64,000 bases of DNA from Vombatus ursinus (GCF_900497805.2 NW_020954617.1:1-64000); one strand, 5' to 3'. Shown: positions 10,069-20,780, counted from the first letter of the stretch. Notes: generated by a model not told the origin, from the letters alone. Translations and numbers: made by a program.

Positions 10069-10369
10069 GGTGAATTAATATTATAAAAGATTTAGACATC
10101 ATATTATAAAAGGTCAGAGTGACAGAGAGAACAAAGGGTGATTACTGAGGAAGTTCCCTACATCACTAAATTCATAGATCAAGAATCTCTTCCCCAGCAA
10201 AAAAAAAAAAAAGAAAAAGGTAGATAGGAAAAATATTATTCTCTTTCTCAGAAAAATTATGGAAAACTTATACCTAAAAGTTCATTTAGTCTTGGAGATA
10301 AAGAACCAGTGAAATGTTCTTACTGTGACATGAAACCTGTCCATGCTTTTCATTATTCATTAGAGAAAA

Positions 10370-10600
10370 AGATACAGAGGCTAGGCCACTAAATTTGGAG
10401 TTAGGAAGGTGGGAATTTAAATCCTGCCTCTGACTAAGTATATGACTTTGGGCAAGTCATTAACCTCTCTGAACCTCAATTTTCTTATCTGTAAAATGGG
10501 GATAATAATATTTGTAGCACTTACTTCAAAGGATGATGAGGATCATACTAACTTGTGTTGTCAAGTGCCTTGAAAACTTTAAAGCCTTATAAATGTTAGC
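10370..10600 (+). repeat. MIR-type SINE
   Basis: 'gactttgggcaagtcattaa', 'cttatctgtaaaatgggg', 'gataataatatttgtagcac', then 'aaagccttataaatgttagc'. Confidence 0.85.
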
Positions 10601-10604
10601 TGCA

Positions 10605-10850
10605 GGCAGCTGGTGGGGCAGTGGACAGAGCGTTGGACCTGGAGTCAGGAAGACCTGAGTTCATTTCTAGGCTTAGAGCTGTGTGACCCTAGAGAAGTCA
10701 TTTAGCCTTTGTCTATCTTAGTTTCCTCAAATGTAAAATGAAGATAATAATCAAGTCTACCTCTCAGGGTTGCTGTGAGAATAAAATGAGATAATATTCA
10801 TAAAATGCTTTGTATACCATAAAGAGTTACAGAAATGATAATTATTATTA
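10605..10850 (+). repeat. CORE-SINE (MIR/THER-like)
   Basis: 'ggcagctggtggggcagtgg', 'aggaagacctgagttca', 'tgtaaaatgaagataata', 'ctcagggttgctgtgaga'. It directly follows the preceding MIR. Confidence 0.8.
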
Positions 10851-11156
10851 CTAATATTAATATAATTCTAGCACACACTAGCATATGATGAGTTTTACCC
10901 CATCTAAGTATTGACCAAATGGCAGTTAACCTGGCAATGTGATAGTATTTTGTGATGAAACTTCTTTATTATTTCACTAAAGTTCAAATTAAATAAGTCT
11001 ACTTTTTACATTCTTTCAGGAAGTTCAAATGAGAAATTTTATTAAAAATACTCTTTCTTTTTCTTGCATGGAAGTATCTAGTGTCAACTGATGTAATGAT
11101 ATGCCCCAAACAAGAGGATCATCTATGTATCTGAATTATATCAACTCTTCAGATGT

Positions 11157-11397
11157 TGTTATTGTTCAGTCGTCTCCAACTCTTTGTGACCTCATTTAGG
11201 GTTTTCTTGGCAAGGATTCTGGAATGATTTGCCATTTCCTTCTCCAGTTCATTTTACAGATGAGAAAACTGAGGCAAACAAGGCTAAGTGACTGCCTAGG
11301 GTCACAGTGGATAAGTGTCTGAAGCCAGATTTGAACACGTGATGAGTCTTCCTGAATCCAGGCCTGGTTCTCTATCTACTGTGTCACCTAGATGCCC
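11157..11397 (-). repeat. CORE-SINE with RTE-like 3' end, antisense
   Basis: Starts 'gttattgttcagtcgtctcc', then 'tttcttggcaaggattctgg', 'ccatttccttctccagttca', ending 'gtgtcacctagatgccc'. Same family as 11504, 25588, 31590, 34210, 47706, 51588, 53878 and 55168. Confidence 0.9.
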
Positions 11398-11503
11398 AAC
11401 TCTTCAAAAAGTAGGACCAAATAATAATAGATATGAAAGCCTAATTACATGGCTATGTGAAAACACTCATGTATCTTATAATAAGGTCTTCCATATTTCA
11501 CTA

Positions 11504-11762
11504 GGGGTAGCTAGGTGGCACAGTGGATGAAGTAGTGGACCTGGAGTCAGGGAGACTCCTCTTCATGAGTTCAGATCCAACCTCAGACACTTATTATCTA
11601 TGTGACCCTGGGCAAGTTACTTAAACCTGTTTGCCTCAATTCCACTTCTGTAAAATGGGCTGGAGAAGGAAATAGCAAACCACTCTAGTATCTTTGCCAA
11701 GAAGACCACAAATGAGATCACAAAGGGTTAGACACAAATGAAATGACTGAACAATAACAAAA
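11504..11762 (+). repeat. CORE-SINE with RTE-like 3' end
   Basis: 'ggggtagctaggtggcacag' head, 'tgaccctgggcaagttactt', 'gctggagaaggaaatagca' and tail 'gactgaacaataacaa'. Inverted relative to the copy 107 bp to its left. Confidence 0.92.
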
Positions 11763-12099
11763 GTATTGAGGAGGAATAATACTAATTCCAACATGGAACA
11801 ACCATGACAATCAGAACCAAGGGGGCAAGTACTCTCTCATAAGACCAAAAAGACACTTATGAGGTGAAATCTTGCAGAAGTAAAGTGTAGATGTTACAGA
11901 ACTAGAATAAAAACATGGAAACATCAGAATGTTATAATATCCTTGATGTTTTCCCCCTTTAAACCTATAAAAATGTAAAGTTGTGGCATATATGATAGGA
12001 ACAGTGCTCAGAGCAATGTTTCCCGTTTTTTAAACATGTGAAGCATGTTTGCCTTAGTTCCTTCTCTTTGTTTTTTTCTTGTTTTTGTTTTGACAGTAT
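11763..12099. other. Unassigned AT-rich stretch
   Basis: No coding or repeat similarity recognised. Confidence 0.3.
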
Positions 12100-12545
12100 G
12101 AAATAACATTGGAAAATTGAGCCAGGTTGTGGAGTCAGGCCATAAATGTTAGGCTGAACATTTTGTTTTATCCTAGGGACAATAGGAAGTATTGAAAATT
12201 TTTTAGTGGGGACTACAGGAGGGTATGTGTGGCACAGATCAATTTTTTTTGTAATATAAGTTGGGCAGCTATGTAGAAATTATATTGTAGAGGAGAGAGA
12301 CTGGAATCAGGCTGACCAATCTATGGGGCCAATCTACTATCCACTTTGGATAATTCACATTGCACAGAGAATATGACTGCAAGTGATCTAGTAAGAAAGC
12401 GTATAGAGAGGGAAGAAAAGAGAGACTAGGACAGAGCCTTGAGTGGGGGACACTCACTTAATAGATGGAAATGAGAAAGAGCAGTCTGAAAGTTAAGAGG
12501 AGAAGGAAGACAGAACAGTGTCACAAAACCCAAGGTGGAGGATAG
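12100..12545 (-). repeat. L2 LINE, antisense, diverged
   Basis: 'agggacaataggaagtattg', 'aggacagagccttgagtggg' and 'agagcagtctgaaagttaag' follow the antisense L2 ORF2 as seen at 6172-8198, with internal gaps. Confidence 0.65.
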
Positions 12546-12559
12546 TGGTCAGGGGGAGC

Positions 12560-12735
12560 AATTAATACTTTCTGGTCTTCCTGTGAAATGATTTTGATCT
12601 CCTCACCATTCTAGTTACTTTCCTCTGGACAAGCTCCAGTTTACTAACATCTTTCTTAAAATATGGCATCCATAATTGAACGCTATACTCCAAATGAGTT
12701 CTCGCCAACACAGAGGGACTCTATCACCCTTTATT
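12560..12735 (-). repeat. CR1/L3 LINE 3' end, antisense
   Basis: 'actttcctctggacaagctc', 'catctttcttaaaatatggc', 'gaacgctatactccaaatga': the antisense CR1 wording also seen at 33490. Confidence 0.8.
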
Positions 12736-12750
12736 GATGTAAGGATCTGT

Positions 12751-12956
12751 CTTAAATCTGTCTTTTATTCTTATCTTGAGTTTATCCATACTTAGGCTGA
12801 ATCATTTCTTTCCCACTCACCTGAAATCTAATTTCCTTTGGAATAGTGAAGAGACGCAGGAAATTTACCTTTTTCTCAAACCTCTTTCCTACAAGTTTTG
12901 GTTTTAAACAAAAGAATACAAGTTGTGGGGACATTTTTTATTAAAAATTTTTTCAT
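12751..12956. repeat. Unnamed 210-bp direct repeat, left copy
   Basis: About nine in ten bases match 14122-14335, from 'cttaaat' through 'tcccactcacctgaaatcta' and 'ctttggaatagtgaagag' to 'ttttcattga'. Family not recognised. Confidence 0.9.
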
Positions 12957-13148
12957 TGAGGAGAAAGGGAGGCAAGACTACTGGACACTAGCAGCCAGGT
13001 GAGACAGACATGAAGTAGTTCCTGAAGAGGAGGAAGCTGGACCCTGAGGAAGCTTTTGATCCCGTAAAGGGTTTTGGTGTGATTTCACACGTGCTGAAAG
13101 CTAGGATATCATCTGACAAGTAAGTCAGAGGAAGAGGAAAGAGTAGCG

Positions 13149-13455
13149 GTGGTTGGTGACTCCCTGATGAGGTGCACTGAAACAGCTATTTGTCAAATTT
13201 GATAGTGTTATTGGGAGCTGCTGTCTTTTCCCCAGCCTCGATGAAGAAAATCCAAGATTTGACAAGCCTGGTGATTACTAACCACTTTGGAAATTCACAT
13301 GCACAGCCGATACTTCTGGAAGGAATCTAGAAAATATCATTACAGATTCTAATATCTTGGGCAAAAAATTAAAGATCTTTGACAGGTTCATTACTGTTGT
13401 GAACTGAGGGCAAATGCTTCGTAAGAGAAAAGCAGGCATCTTCTTTGTTAACAGA
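13149..13455 (+). other. SGNH/GDSL-esterase ORF fossil of CR1-like LINE type
   Basis: The translation matches the esterase domain of CR1-like LINE ORF1: VVGDSLMRCTETAICQ holds the catalytic GDSL block, and DTSGRNLENI, ILGKKLK and MLRKRKAG follow the order of the family's NDTSRKNLEKI, ILGRKLK and RERKIM blocks. It is broken across frames. Related ORFs may also occur in other mobile elements, so the parent element is not certain. Confidence 0.65.
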
Positions 13456-13776
13456 GGTACATCTGCAATGATCCCCATAGCAACCAGTATAGTTTTTCAT
13501 AAGCAACCTCATGATAGAAAGAGCAAAACAGTTACAAATTCAGAAGCTAACTTTTAAAAACAACTTCAGGGTTCTCTTAGGATCCCTTACAACATCTAGT
13601 TACATAATTTGGTCTGTCATTATTTCAATTCCCTGATTCAGACATTGGAATGCTCTCTCCCTGTAGGCCTCTTCCTTGGTAACTAATTCATTATTATATC
13701 TCACAGTTGTTCCCCAGATCATAAAATATCATTTCCAAATTAGCTTAAATGGATCTTTATTTTTCCCATGGGACAG
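13456..13776. other. Unassigned; would be intron of the hyaluronidase pseudogene
   Basis: No exon recognised. The small exon of the family that should lie between catalytic and EGF exons was not found anywhere from 3623 to 13776. Confidence 0.3.
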
Positions 13777-14060
13777 CTGCTGGACTGTGCAAATCTTCAT
13801 CGAAGAGTAACTTGGCCTTTTTGTTGTAAATGTCCTGTTAGCCACCCAACATTGCAGTGAAATTCTGTGTAACCATAAAGTCCGGTGTGTTCAGAGAGTA
13901 CATTAACTATTCTTGTACATGCTTATGTCTATGTTTAATGTCAGGAGTCTGATGTCGAAGAATGACCTCCAAATTTTTATTTCTCAAAAAGAGACACTGA
14001 AGGCAAGAAAAGACTGGAGCAATGGATTTGTGTGCCACTGTTAACTATGGCTGGGGAGTG
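13777..14060 (+). pseudogene. Hyaluronidase pseudogene, decayed last (EGF-like) exon
   Basis: Aligns along its length with the exon at 475-849: 'ctgctggactgtgca' against 'ttgcttaactgtgca'; 'gccacccaacattgcagtg' against 'gtcacccaaagatgcagta'; 'cggtgtgttcagagag' against 'agatgtgttaagagag'; 'gatttgtgtgccactgtta' against 'gaatttgtgtgccagtgtta'. A T-rich tract and AG at 13775-13776 sit where the acceptor should be. The frame is broken (TAA inside the CQCY region and others). It is probably the last exon of the copy whose catalytic exon is at 2735-3622; the 10-kb gap has filled with repeats. A separate third copy is possible. Confidence 0.8.
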
Positions 14061-14121
14061 AGTCTTGTGAGATTCCTTAGTCAGGCCAGGAATGAGAGAA
14101 GAAGAAAATCCTAACTGCCTA

Positions 14122-14335
14122 CTTAAATTTGCCTTTTATTCTTATTTTGAGTTTATCCATACCGAGGCTGAATCATTTCCTTCCCACTCACCTGAAATCT
14201 AACTTCCTTTGGAATAGTGAAGAGGAGCAGGAAATTTTACCTTTTTCTCAAACCTCTTTCCTACTGGTTTTGGTTTTAAACAAAGGAATGCAAATTGTGG
14301 GGACATTTTTTTATTAAAAATCTTTTCATTGACAT
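14122..14335. repeat. Unnamed 210-bp direct repeat, right copy
   Basis: Partner of 12751-12956 in the same orientation. The sequence right of it ('catcttttatttttgcac') differs from that right of the left copy. Confidence 0.9.
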
Positions 14336-14544
14336 CTTTTATTTTTGCACTATTTTCATTTCCAAAGATATCCCTTGAAAGCCATGCCTTCTAACAAAGA
14401 AGAAAAAAGAAAAACAAAAAACAAAAAAACAAGGAGAAACTCACCATTTGGAGGGGTGGAGGCAGTGTGAGCAGATCACCAGGGATCAGATGGAAAAATA
14501 GTCCAGAGAGTCAGGAGCTGGGATAAGTGAGAGGATATAACAAA
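14336..14544. other. Unassigned
   Basis: A-rich around 14400-14435; no family recognised. Confidence 0.3.
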
Positions 14545-14705
14545 TAAATCTCTGTATTTAATTTATATATTTTTGTACTTGTTCATAAATATATATTTTT
14601 CCATCTTAGAAAGTGAGTTCCTTGAGGGCAGGGACTATCTTACTTTTGTATTTTTATTCCTAGCACCTAGCACAATGCCTGGCAGAGAGTAGGTACTTAA
14701 ATGCT
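14545..14705 (+). repeat. L2 LINE 3' end
   Basis: 'gagttccttgagggcaggga', 'attcctagcacctagcacaa', 'tgcctggcagagagtaggta'. Confidence 0.85.
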
Positions 14706-14734
14706 TGGTGATTTCTGATAGGTTGACCTCAAGG

Positions 14735-14945
14735 AGCAGAATTTAGAATAATGGACAGAAAAGGACTTTTAGCCCAATATTAGGAAAACAAAAACTTCCT
14801 GACATAGCTGTCTGAGTGTGCATGCAATGGGCAGCCTCCAAAGTCAGTAGGTTTGATCTCAAAGACCTTTAAGGGAGAGTCGGGAATGGTGTAGAGGGGA
14901 TTCCTCCTTGGACTAGATGGCCTCCCAACTCTGGGATTCTGTAAC
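14735..14945 (+). repeat. CR1/L3 LINE 3' end, sense
   Basis: 'cccaatattaggaaaaca', 'gtagaggggattcctcctt', 'ggactagatggcctcccaac', 'tctgggattctgta'. Confidence 0.8.
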
Positions 14946-15029
14946 CATGTTTGAAAAGCTCAGCGCTAGTGTCCCTTTCTGGAATATGTGAGCCTTCAGC
15001 CGCCTTCTTGGACAGTAGAGCAAATTGTT

Positions 15030-15300
15030 CTCATCCACCCGTTCTGCTGGGGGAAGTCTTCACATGCTTGGGGTAGACATCCCCCTAACTCACTGACGGG
15101 TTTGAGGCCTGTTGGTTACCTGGCTTAGCCCATCTGCCCAGATGTTTTACCAGGATGTGGCCACTAAGCATACTAGAGCTTCTTGGAGCCACAGGTGAGA
15201 GCTGAGTGCCAGGTGGACACCAAATGTGGATAAGCAGCCCTGAAAAGAGCTTGGCAAGCCCTCACACCAGAGGTGCTAGTCCCTCTTGAGCACCCCATAC
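15030..15300 (+). repeat. Marsupial repeat family A, right half
   Basis: Matches 57335-57602 along its length ('tgggggaagtcttcacatgc', 'ggtagacatccccctaactc', 'gggtttgaggcctg', 'aagccctcacaccagaggtg'). Family A pieces lie at 17630, 25110, 32140, 57072 and 57766. Its left part resembles RTE-type 3' ends, which is a tentative link. Confidence 0.75.
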
Positions 15301-15329
15301 ACCCCAACGCATACATATACATATATACA

Positions 15330-15555
15330 TACATACACACAGATGTATAAAACCAGACCTGGGATTTTTATCACTGTGTAGGATGCTCCCAGTGAGGAAC
15401 TTCGTTACCAATTCAGAATAGTGCCTTCTTTGCAGTTTGTAGTTGCCCAGGAGAACTGAGAGGTTGTGACTGTCCCTGGCTCCCACAGCCAATATGTACC
15501 CGAGGCACAATTTAAATACGGGTCTTCCTGAATCTCTCCACTAGGCAAACTACCT
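15330..15555 (-). repeat. CORE-SINE variant, antisense
   Basis: 'agtgaggaacttcgttacca', 'ttctttgcagtttgtagttg', 'actgagaggttgtgactgtc', 'atacgggtcttcctgaatc'; the same family in sense is at 63385-63600. Confidence 0.65.
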
Positions 15556-15854
15556 TTAGCAGCATGGATGTCAGGAGCTAAGGGGGAGGTGGCGGAGACG
15601 GGGGATAGAGGAGACTGAAAAATATTTAGCTAGGTTCAAATCCATTCTGTTCTTTTTCTTATGGAGTAGAACCCTATCAAGGTGACGATGGAGTTATTAT
15701 AATAGATCTCTTCTTCCAGGAGCTCAAAGTGATCCAACACAACGTATTTCAACAAAGCAACGCTAAATATAGGAAAATAGCATTTCATCAAGTATAGTTC
15801 TTGCCTGTCTTCACCAGGAGATTTGAGGGAGGTAGAGGGAGAAATGATTAAGAT
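15556..15854. other. Unassigned
   Basis: No coding or repeat match recognised. Confidence 0.3.
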
Positions 15855-15990
15855 TATAAAATGATAGATTTAAAGCTGGAAGGGAACCCAGAGGCCATCT
15901 AGCCTAACCTCCTCATTGTCCAACCCTCTCATTTTACAGATGAGCAAACAAGCTTAGAAAGATGGTGTGTGGCCAAGGCAAAGAGAGAGG
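15855..15990 (-). repeat. MIR-type SINE, antisense, partial
   Basis: 'gatttaaagctggaaggga', 'aggccatctagcctaacctc', 'cattttacagatgagcaaac', then lost. Confidence 0.7.
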
Positions 15991-16147
15991 TTAGTGCTGA
16001 ATAGGAATAGCCAGAGAAGTAGGAGGGTTCCTGTATCTTTTCTCTTCTCGCCAGAGGGAAAGCTGTTTTCTCTGCCTCCCATCCCCTTGATCTGAGGTGG
16101 ACTGCCATGCTATGTGGAAGAGGAAGGGATGGAAAATTCATGACATA

Positions 16148-16310
16148 GTGTCGAGGGCTGGCCTTGACTCAAGCCAGGCCTTTGGTATTTTAGATCTAAT
16201 ATGAAAACAAAATGAGGCACTCATAGACAGCCTATCTAACAGTTAACAAATGAAAGCTTGCTTAGCTATAGCAGGATAAGGATATTCAACAAGGATATGC
16301 AATAAAGCTA
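16148..16310 (+). repeat. Unnamed, possibly LTR-derived repeat, copy 1
   Basis: Shares 'tggccttgactca', 'aaaacaaaatga', 'aacaattaacaaatg'-like sequence, 'caggat' and 'gatattca' with 17245-17397. 'gcaataaagctactgtg' follows copy 1, which recalls an LTR poly(A) region. Treated as a fossil; family not assigned. Confidence 0.5.
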
Positions 16311-16504
16311 CTGTGTTGATTCAGCTGAGTAGAGCTTCCTGCTTTCAGTTGAATGGTTTGTTTGCAGTTAAAAGCCTAAAAGGGAGAGTTTCTCATAGAC
16401 TCCTGTACTCCAGAGAACAGGAAGTAATGTTAACAATCTGAGCCAGTCCTTTGAGGCAATTAGGTCTCCGGAGAGTTTTAATGGCTCTTAAGGAAAAGAA
16501 TTAG

Positions 16505-16760
16505 CCTAACCCAGGGGTGGGGAACCTGTGGCTTCAAGGCCACATGTGGCCCTGTAGGTCCTCAAGTGCCACAGCCCTTTGACCCCTGGTCTAACCTGCA
16601 TGGAGGTCGGGCCTAAGGGAAAGCTAGCCCTGTCTGCATGGCAGAACTTTAAGGAAATATTGTTCCATTCACACATGGGAAGGTTCACTAGTGCCATAGA
16701 CATGAAAAGACTGATCACAACCAGCATATTGGGTCTGATGATTTCAGGCTCTCCCTGTGA
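16505..16760. mobile_element. Foldback hAT-like MITE, left half
   Basis: 'caggggtggggaacctgtgg', 'aaggccacatgtggccct', 'aggtcctcaagtg'. Same left arm as the palindromic copies at 35022 and 42488; the right arm is not preserved. Confidence 0.65.
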
Positions 16761-16984
16761 TGCAGGAAGAATCAAATATTATCAGCATAGTTTCAGATGG
16801 AGAAAAGAGAGTAAATAATTTACCCAAGAATAACTTGATAGTACGTGCAAGAGCTGAGAAAAGACTTTACAGCCCCTTGATTCCCAGTTTACTGCTCTAT
16901 CCACTAATTAAACTACACAGTATCCATAGTAACTGGGGGGAGACGGAGAGGACTGTAGGGTAAGAAGGAAGAGACATATCCAGA

Positions 16985-17070
16985 AGCCCAGGGGTCACAG
17001 AGCTAGTAGGTGTCTGAGGCTAGATTTGAACGTTAGCTTCCCAGGCTCCAAGTCCAGTGCTGTATCCCAC
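16985..17070 (-). repeat. MIR-type SINE fragment, antisense
   Basis: 'ggggtcacagagctagtagg', 'tgtctgaggctagatttgaa', 'aagtccagtgctgtatccc'. Confidence 0.65.
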
Positions 17071-17490
17071 CCTCGGGATATTCTCTCTCCTCACTTCTAC
17101 TTCTCAGAACCTCCAGCTCCTTTAAAGCTCAGCTTGCATGGTACCAGATCTTTCTGGATTCCCTCAATTGGTGCCCCCACTCCTGTGTATTTATTTCACA
17201 TCTGTCCTGTATGTACTTATCTGTGAATGTGTTGTTTCCTCTTTTCTGGCCTTGACTCATCTGGGCCTCTGGTTTTTTAGGTCCAACATTAAAACAAAAT
17301 GAAACACTTATAGACTATCTAACAATTAACAAATGGAAGTTCCCTTAGCCATCACAGGATGAGAATTTTCAGCGAGGATATTCAGCCAAATCCTGTTCAT
17401 TCACATTCTCTTAGGGCAGTGACTTTCTTATGTTTGAATTTGTATTCCTGGTGCTGTACCTTGCATGAATGTTGGAGGTACTTCAGAAAT
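17071..17490 (+). repeat. L2 LINE 3' end, split by the 17245 repeat
   Basis: 'gatctttctggattccctca' and 'tgtatttatttcacatctg' left of the insertion; 'cattctcttagggcagtgac' and 'ttgaatttgtattcctgg' right of it. Confidence 0.7.
17245..17397 (+). repeat. Unnamed, possibly LTR-derived repeat, copy 2
   Basis: Counterpart of 16148-16310, in the same direction and about 1.1 kb away, sitting inside an L2 tail. Confidence 0.5.
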
Positions 17491-17629
17491 GCTTGAATAG
17501 TATCTGCAGACATCCCTCTCCCTCTATACAGAACGGGAATTCCCAAGTAAGACTAATTCAGGTTCGAGGAACTGTGTGGGTGAGATTTGTACCTGTAAAG
17601 CTATAGTTTGTGGGTATCTACTACTTTAT

Positions 17630-17880
17630 TTGCCTTTGTTGTTGTCCTTCATTCTGGAAGAGGACCAATGACATCGTAAGGGTGATGTCTTGATGTGTGC
17701 GTGAATTGGATATAAGTGAGATAGAAAATCATCAACAAAGTCATCAACCTCACCCTCTCCTCCAGGGTCATCAGAGTTCAGTGGCAAGACAAAGGTCATG
17801 ATGATTGCTAATGGCAGTGAACCAGAGGATGAAAGTAACTCAAAACAAAGGTATTTACTGAAATGACATAATAAGAAAAA
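17630..17880 (+). repeat. Marsupial repeat family A, left half
   Basis: 'ttgttgttgtccttcattct', 'ggaagaggaccaatgacatc', 'gggtgatgtcttga', 'gttcagtggcaagacaaagg' match 57072 and 57766. Confidence 0.75.
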
Positions 17881-17975
17881 CAACAACAAAACATTTTCCC
17901 ATGAACCTAGGCTTCACCTTCTCATAAGTACACCCTGCATATAGAAGAAAATGGACACATGGAGGGCAGCACTTC

Positions 17976-20780
17976 ATTTTTTTTTAGTTTAATACTTATT
18001 TCCTATTTTATGTTTCTCTTTTTTAAAAATTAATTTATTTTGATTTATCAACAATCACTTCCATATGCTTTTGAGTTTAAAATTTTTCTCCCCCTTCTTC
18101 TCCACCATCCTCCCCAAGACGGCACACAATCTGATATACGCTATACATATACATTCCTATTAAACATATTTTCACATTAGTGATGTTGTAAGTAAAAATT
18201 AGAATCAATAAGACAAACCACCAGAAAGAGGAAATAAAACTCAGTAGAAGAAAAAAAAATAGTAAATAATATACTTTGATCTGCATTCAAACTCCATAGT
18301 TCTTTTTTTGGATGTGGGTAGCATTTTCCATCATGAGGCCTTTGGAGGTGTCTTAGATCCTTGTATTGCTGGGAAGGGTTAAGTTTATCAATATTAGTCA
18401 TCTCACAATGTGGCTGTTATTGTATACAATGTTCTCTTGGTTCTGCTCACTTCACTCAGCATCAGACCATATAAGTCTTTCCAGGCTTTTCTGAAGTCAG
18501 CTTGTTCATCATTTCTTACAGCACAGTAGTATTCCATTACATTCATATACCACAACTTGCTCAGCCATTCCCCGATTGATGGGCATCCTCTCAATTTCCA
18601 ATTCTTTGCCACCACAAAAAGAGCTCCTATAAATATTTTTGTACATGTGCATCCTTTTCCCATTTGTATGATCTCTTTGAGATATAGCCCTAGAAGTGCT
18701 ATTGCTGGGTCAAAGGGTATGCACATTTTTATAGCCCTTTGGGCATAGTTCCAAATTGTGCTCCAAAATGGTTGGATCAGTTCACAACTCCACCAACAAT
18801 GCATTAGTGTTCCAATTTTCCCACATCTTCTCCAACATTTATCATTTTCTTGTTTTGTCATCTTGGCCAATCTGATAGGTATGATGTGGTACCTCAGAGT
18901 TGTTTTTATTTGCATTTCTCTAATCAACAGTGGTTTAGAGCATTTTTTCCTATGACTATAGATGACTTCAATTTCTTCATCTGAGAACTTCCCGTTCATA
19001 TCCTTTGACCATTTATCAATTGGGGAATGGCTTGTATTTTTATAAATTTGACTTAATTCTCTATGTATTTTAGAATGAGACCCTTATCAGAGAGACTGGT
19101 TGTAAAAATTCTTTCCCAATTTTCTACTTTCCTTCTAATCTTAGTTGCATTGGCTTAGTGCAGAAACTTTTCAATTTAATGTAATCGAAGTTATCCATTT
19201 TGCTTTTTGTAATGTTCTATATCTCCTATTTGGTCATGAATACTTCTGTTTTCCATAAATCTGAGAGGTGAACTATTCCTTGCTCTCCCAGTTTGCTTAT
19301 GATATCAGCCTTTATATCTAAATCATGAACCCATTTTGACTTTATTTTGGTATATGGTTTGAGATTTTGATCAATGCCTAGTTTCTGCCATACTCTTTTC
19401 CAGTTTTCCCGGCAGTTTTTTTTCCAAAGAGTGGATTCTTATCCCAGAAGCAGGGGTCTTTGGGTTTATCAAATAATAGATTACTATAGTCATTGACAAC
19501 TTTGTCTTGCATACTTAACCTATTCCACTGATCCACCACTCTATTTCTTAGCCAGTACCAAGCAGTTTTGATGACTGCTGCTTTATAATACAATTTAAGA
19601 TCTGGAATGGCTAGGCCACCTTCCCCTGAATTTCTTTTCATTAGTTCTCTTGATATTCTGGACCTTTTGTTCTTCCAAATGAATCTTGTTATTATTTTTT
19701 CTAACTCTATAAAATAATTTTTGGTAGTTTGATTGCTATGGCACTGAATAAGTAAATTAGCTTAGGTAGAATTGTCATTTTTATTACATTAGCTCAGCCT
19801 ACCCATAAGCAACTGATGTTTTTCCAGATATTTAGATCTAACTTTATTTGTGTGAAAAGTGTTTTGTAATTGTGTTCATATAGTTTGTGGGTTTGTTTCA
19901 GCAGGTAGACCCCTAAATATTTTATAATGTCTACAATAAGTTTAAATGGAATTTCTCTTTCTATCTCTTGCTGTTGGACTTTGTTGGTAATATATAGAAA
20001 TGCCGATGATTTGTGTGGGTTTATTTTATAGCCTGCAACTTTGCTAAAGTTGTTTATTATTTCAAGTAGTTTTTTACTTGATTCTCTAGGATTCTCCAAA
20101 TATATCATGTCATCTGCAAAGAATGATAGCTTTGTTTCTTATTCTGATACCTTCAATTTCTTTTTCTTCTCTTATTGCTAAGGCTAAAGTTTCCAGTATA
20201 ATATTGAACAACAGTGGAGATAATGGACATCCTTGTTTCACCCCCGATCTTATTAGAAATGCTTCTAGCTTGTCCTCATTACATATGATGCTTGCTGAAG
20301 GTTTTAGGTAGATGCTATTTATTATTTTAAGGAAGACTCCATTTATCCATATGTTCTCTAGTGTTTTTAATAGGAATGGGTGTTGTATTTTGTCAAAAGT
20401 TTTTTCTGCATCTATTGAGATGATCGTGTGGTTTCTGTTAGTTTTGGTGTTGATATGATAAATTATGCTGATAGTTTTCCTAATATTGAACCAGCACTGC
20501 ATTCCTGGTATAAATCCTACCTGGTCATAGTGTATTATTCTTGTGATAAATTGCTGTAATCTATTTGTTAATATTTTATTTAAAATTTTTGCATCTATAT
20601 TCATTAGAGAAATTGGTCTATAATTTTCTTTCTCTGTTTTGACTCTTCCTGGTTTAGGTATCAGCATTATATTTGTATCATAAAAAGAATTTGGTAAGAC
20701 TCCTTCTTTACCTATTTTCCCAAATAGCCTATATAGTATTGGAATTAAATGTTTGAAAGAATTTGCAAATAAATCCATCT
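17976..20780 (-). mobile_element. 5'-truncated L1 LINE (ORF2 reverse transcriptase to 3' UTR)
   Basis: On the minus strand ORF2 reads from [20 protein letters not shown] (start of the RT region, 20778) through [53 protein letters not shown] and an FADD-equivalent break to YYKAAVIKTAWYWLRNRVVD. It ends with NDKCWRRCGKIGTLMHCWWS and CPSIGEWLSKLWYMNVMEYY (18403-18999). Four open pieces are separated by frame breaks, so it is dead. Likely duplication: GGAGGGCAGCACTTC (17961-17975) against GGAAGGGCAGCGCTTC (20781-20796), the second being the start of a hAT element. Confidence 0.95.

Noticed and set aside
12751-14335. Direct repeats considered as LTRs of one element
   Set aside because: They do not begin TG or end CA, show no poly(A) or TATA layout, and the enclosed segment includes a hyaluronidase exon.
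18403-18999. 198-residue minus-strand frame that looks protein-like
   Set aside because: It is the C-terminus of L1 ORF2, not a host gene.
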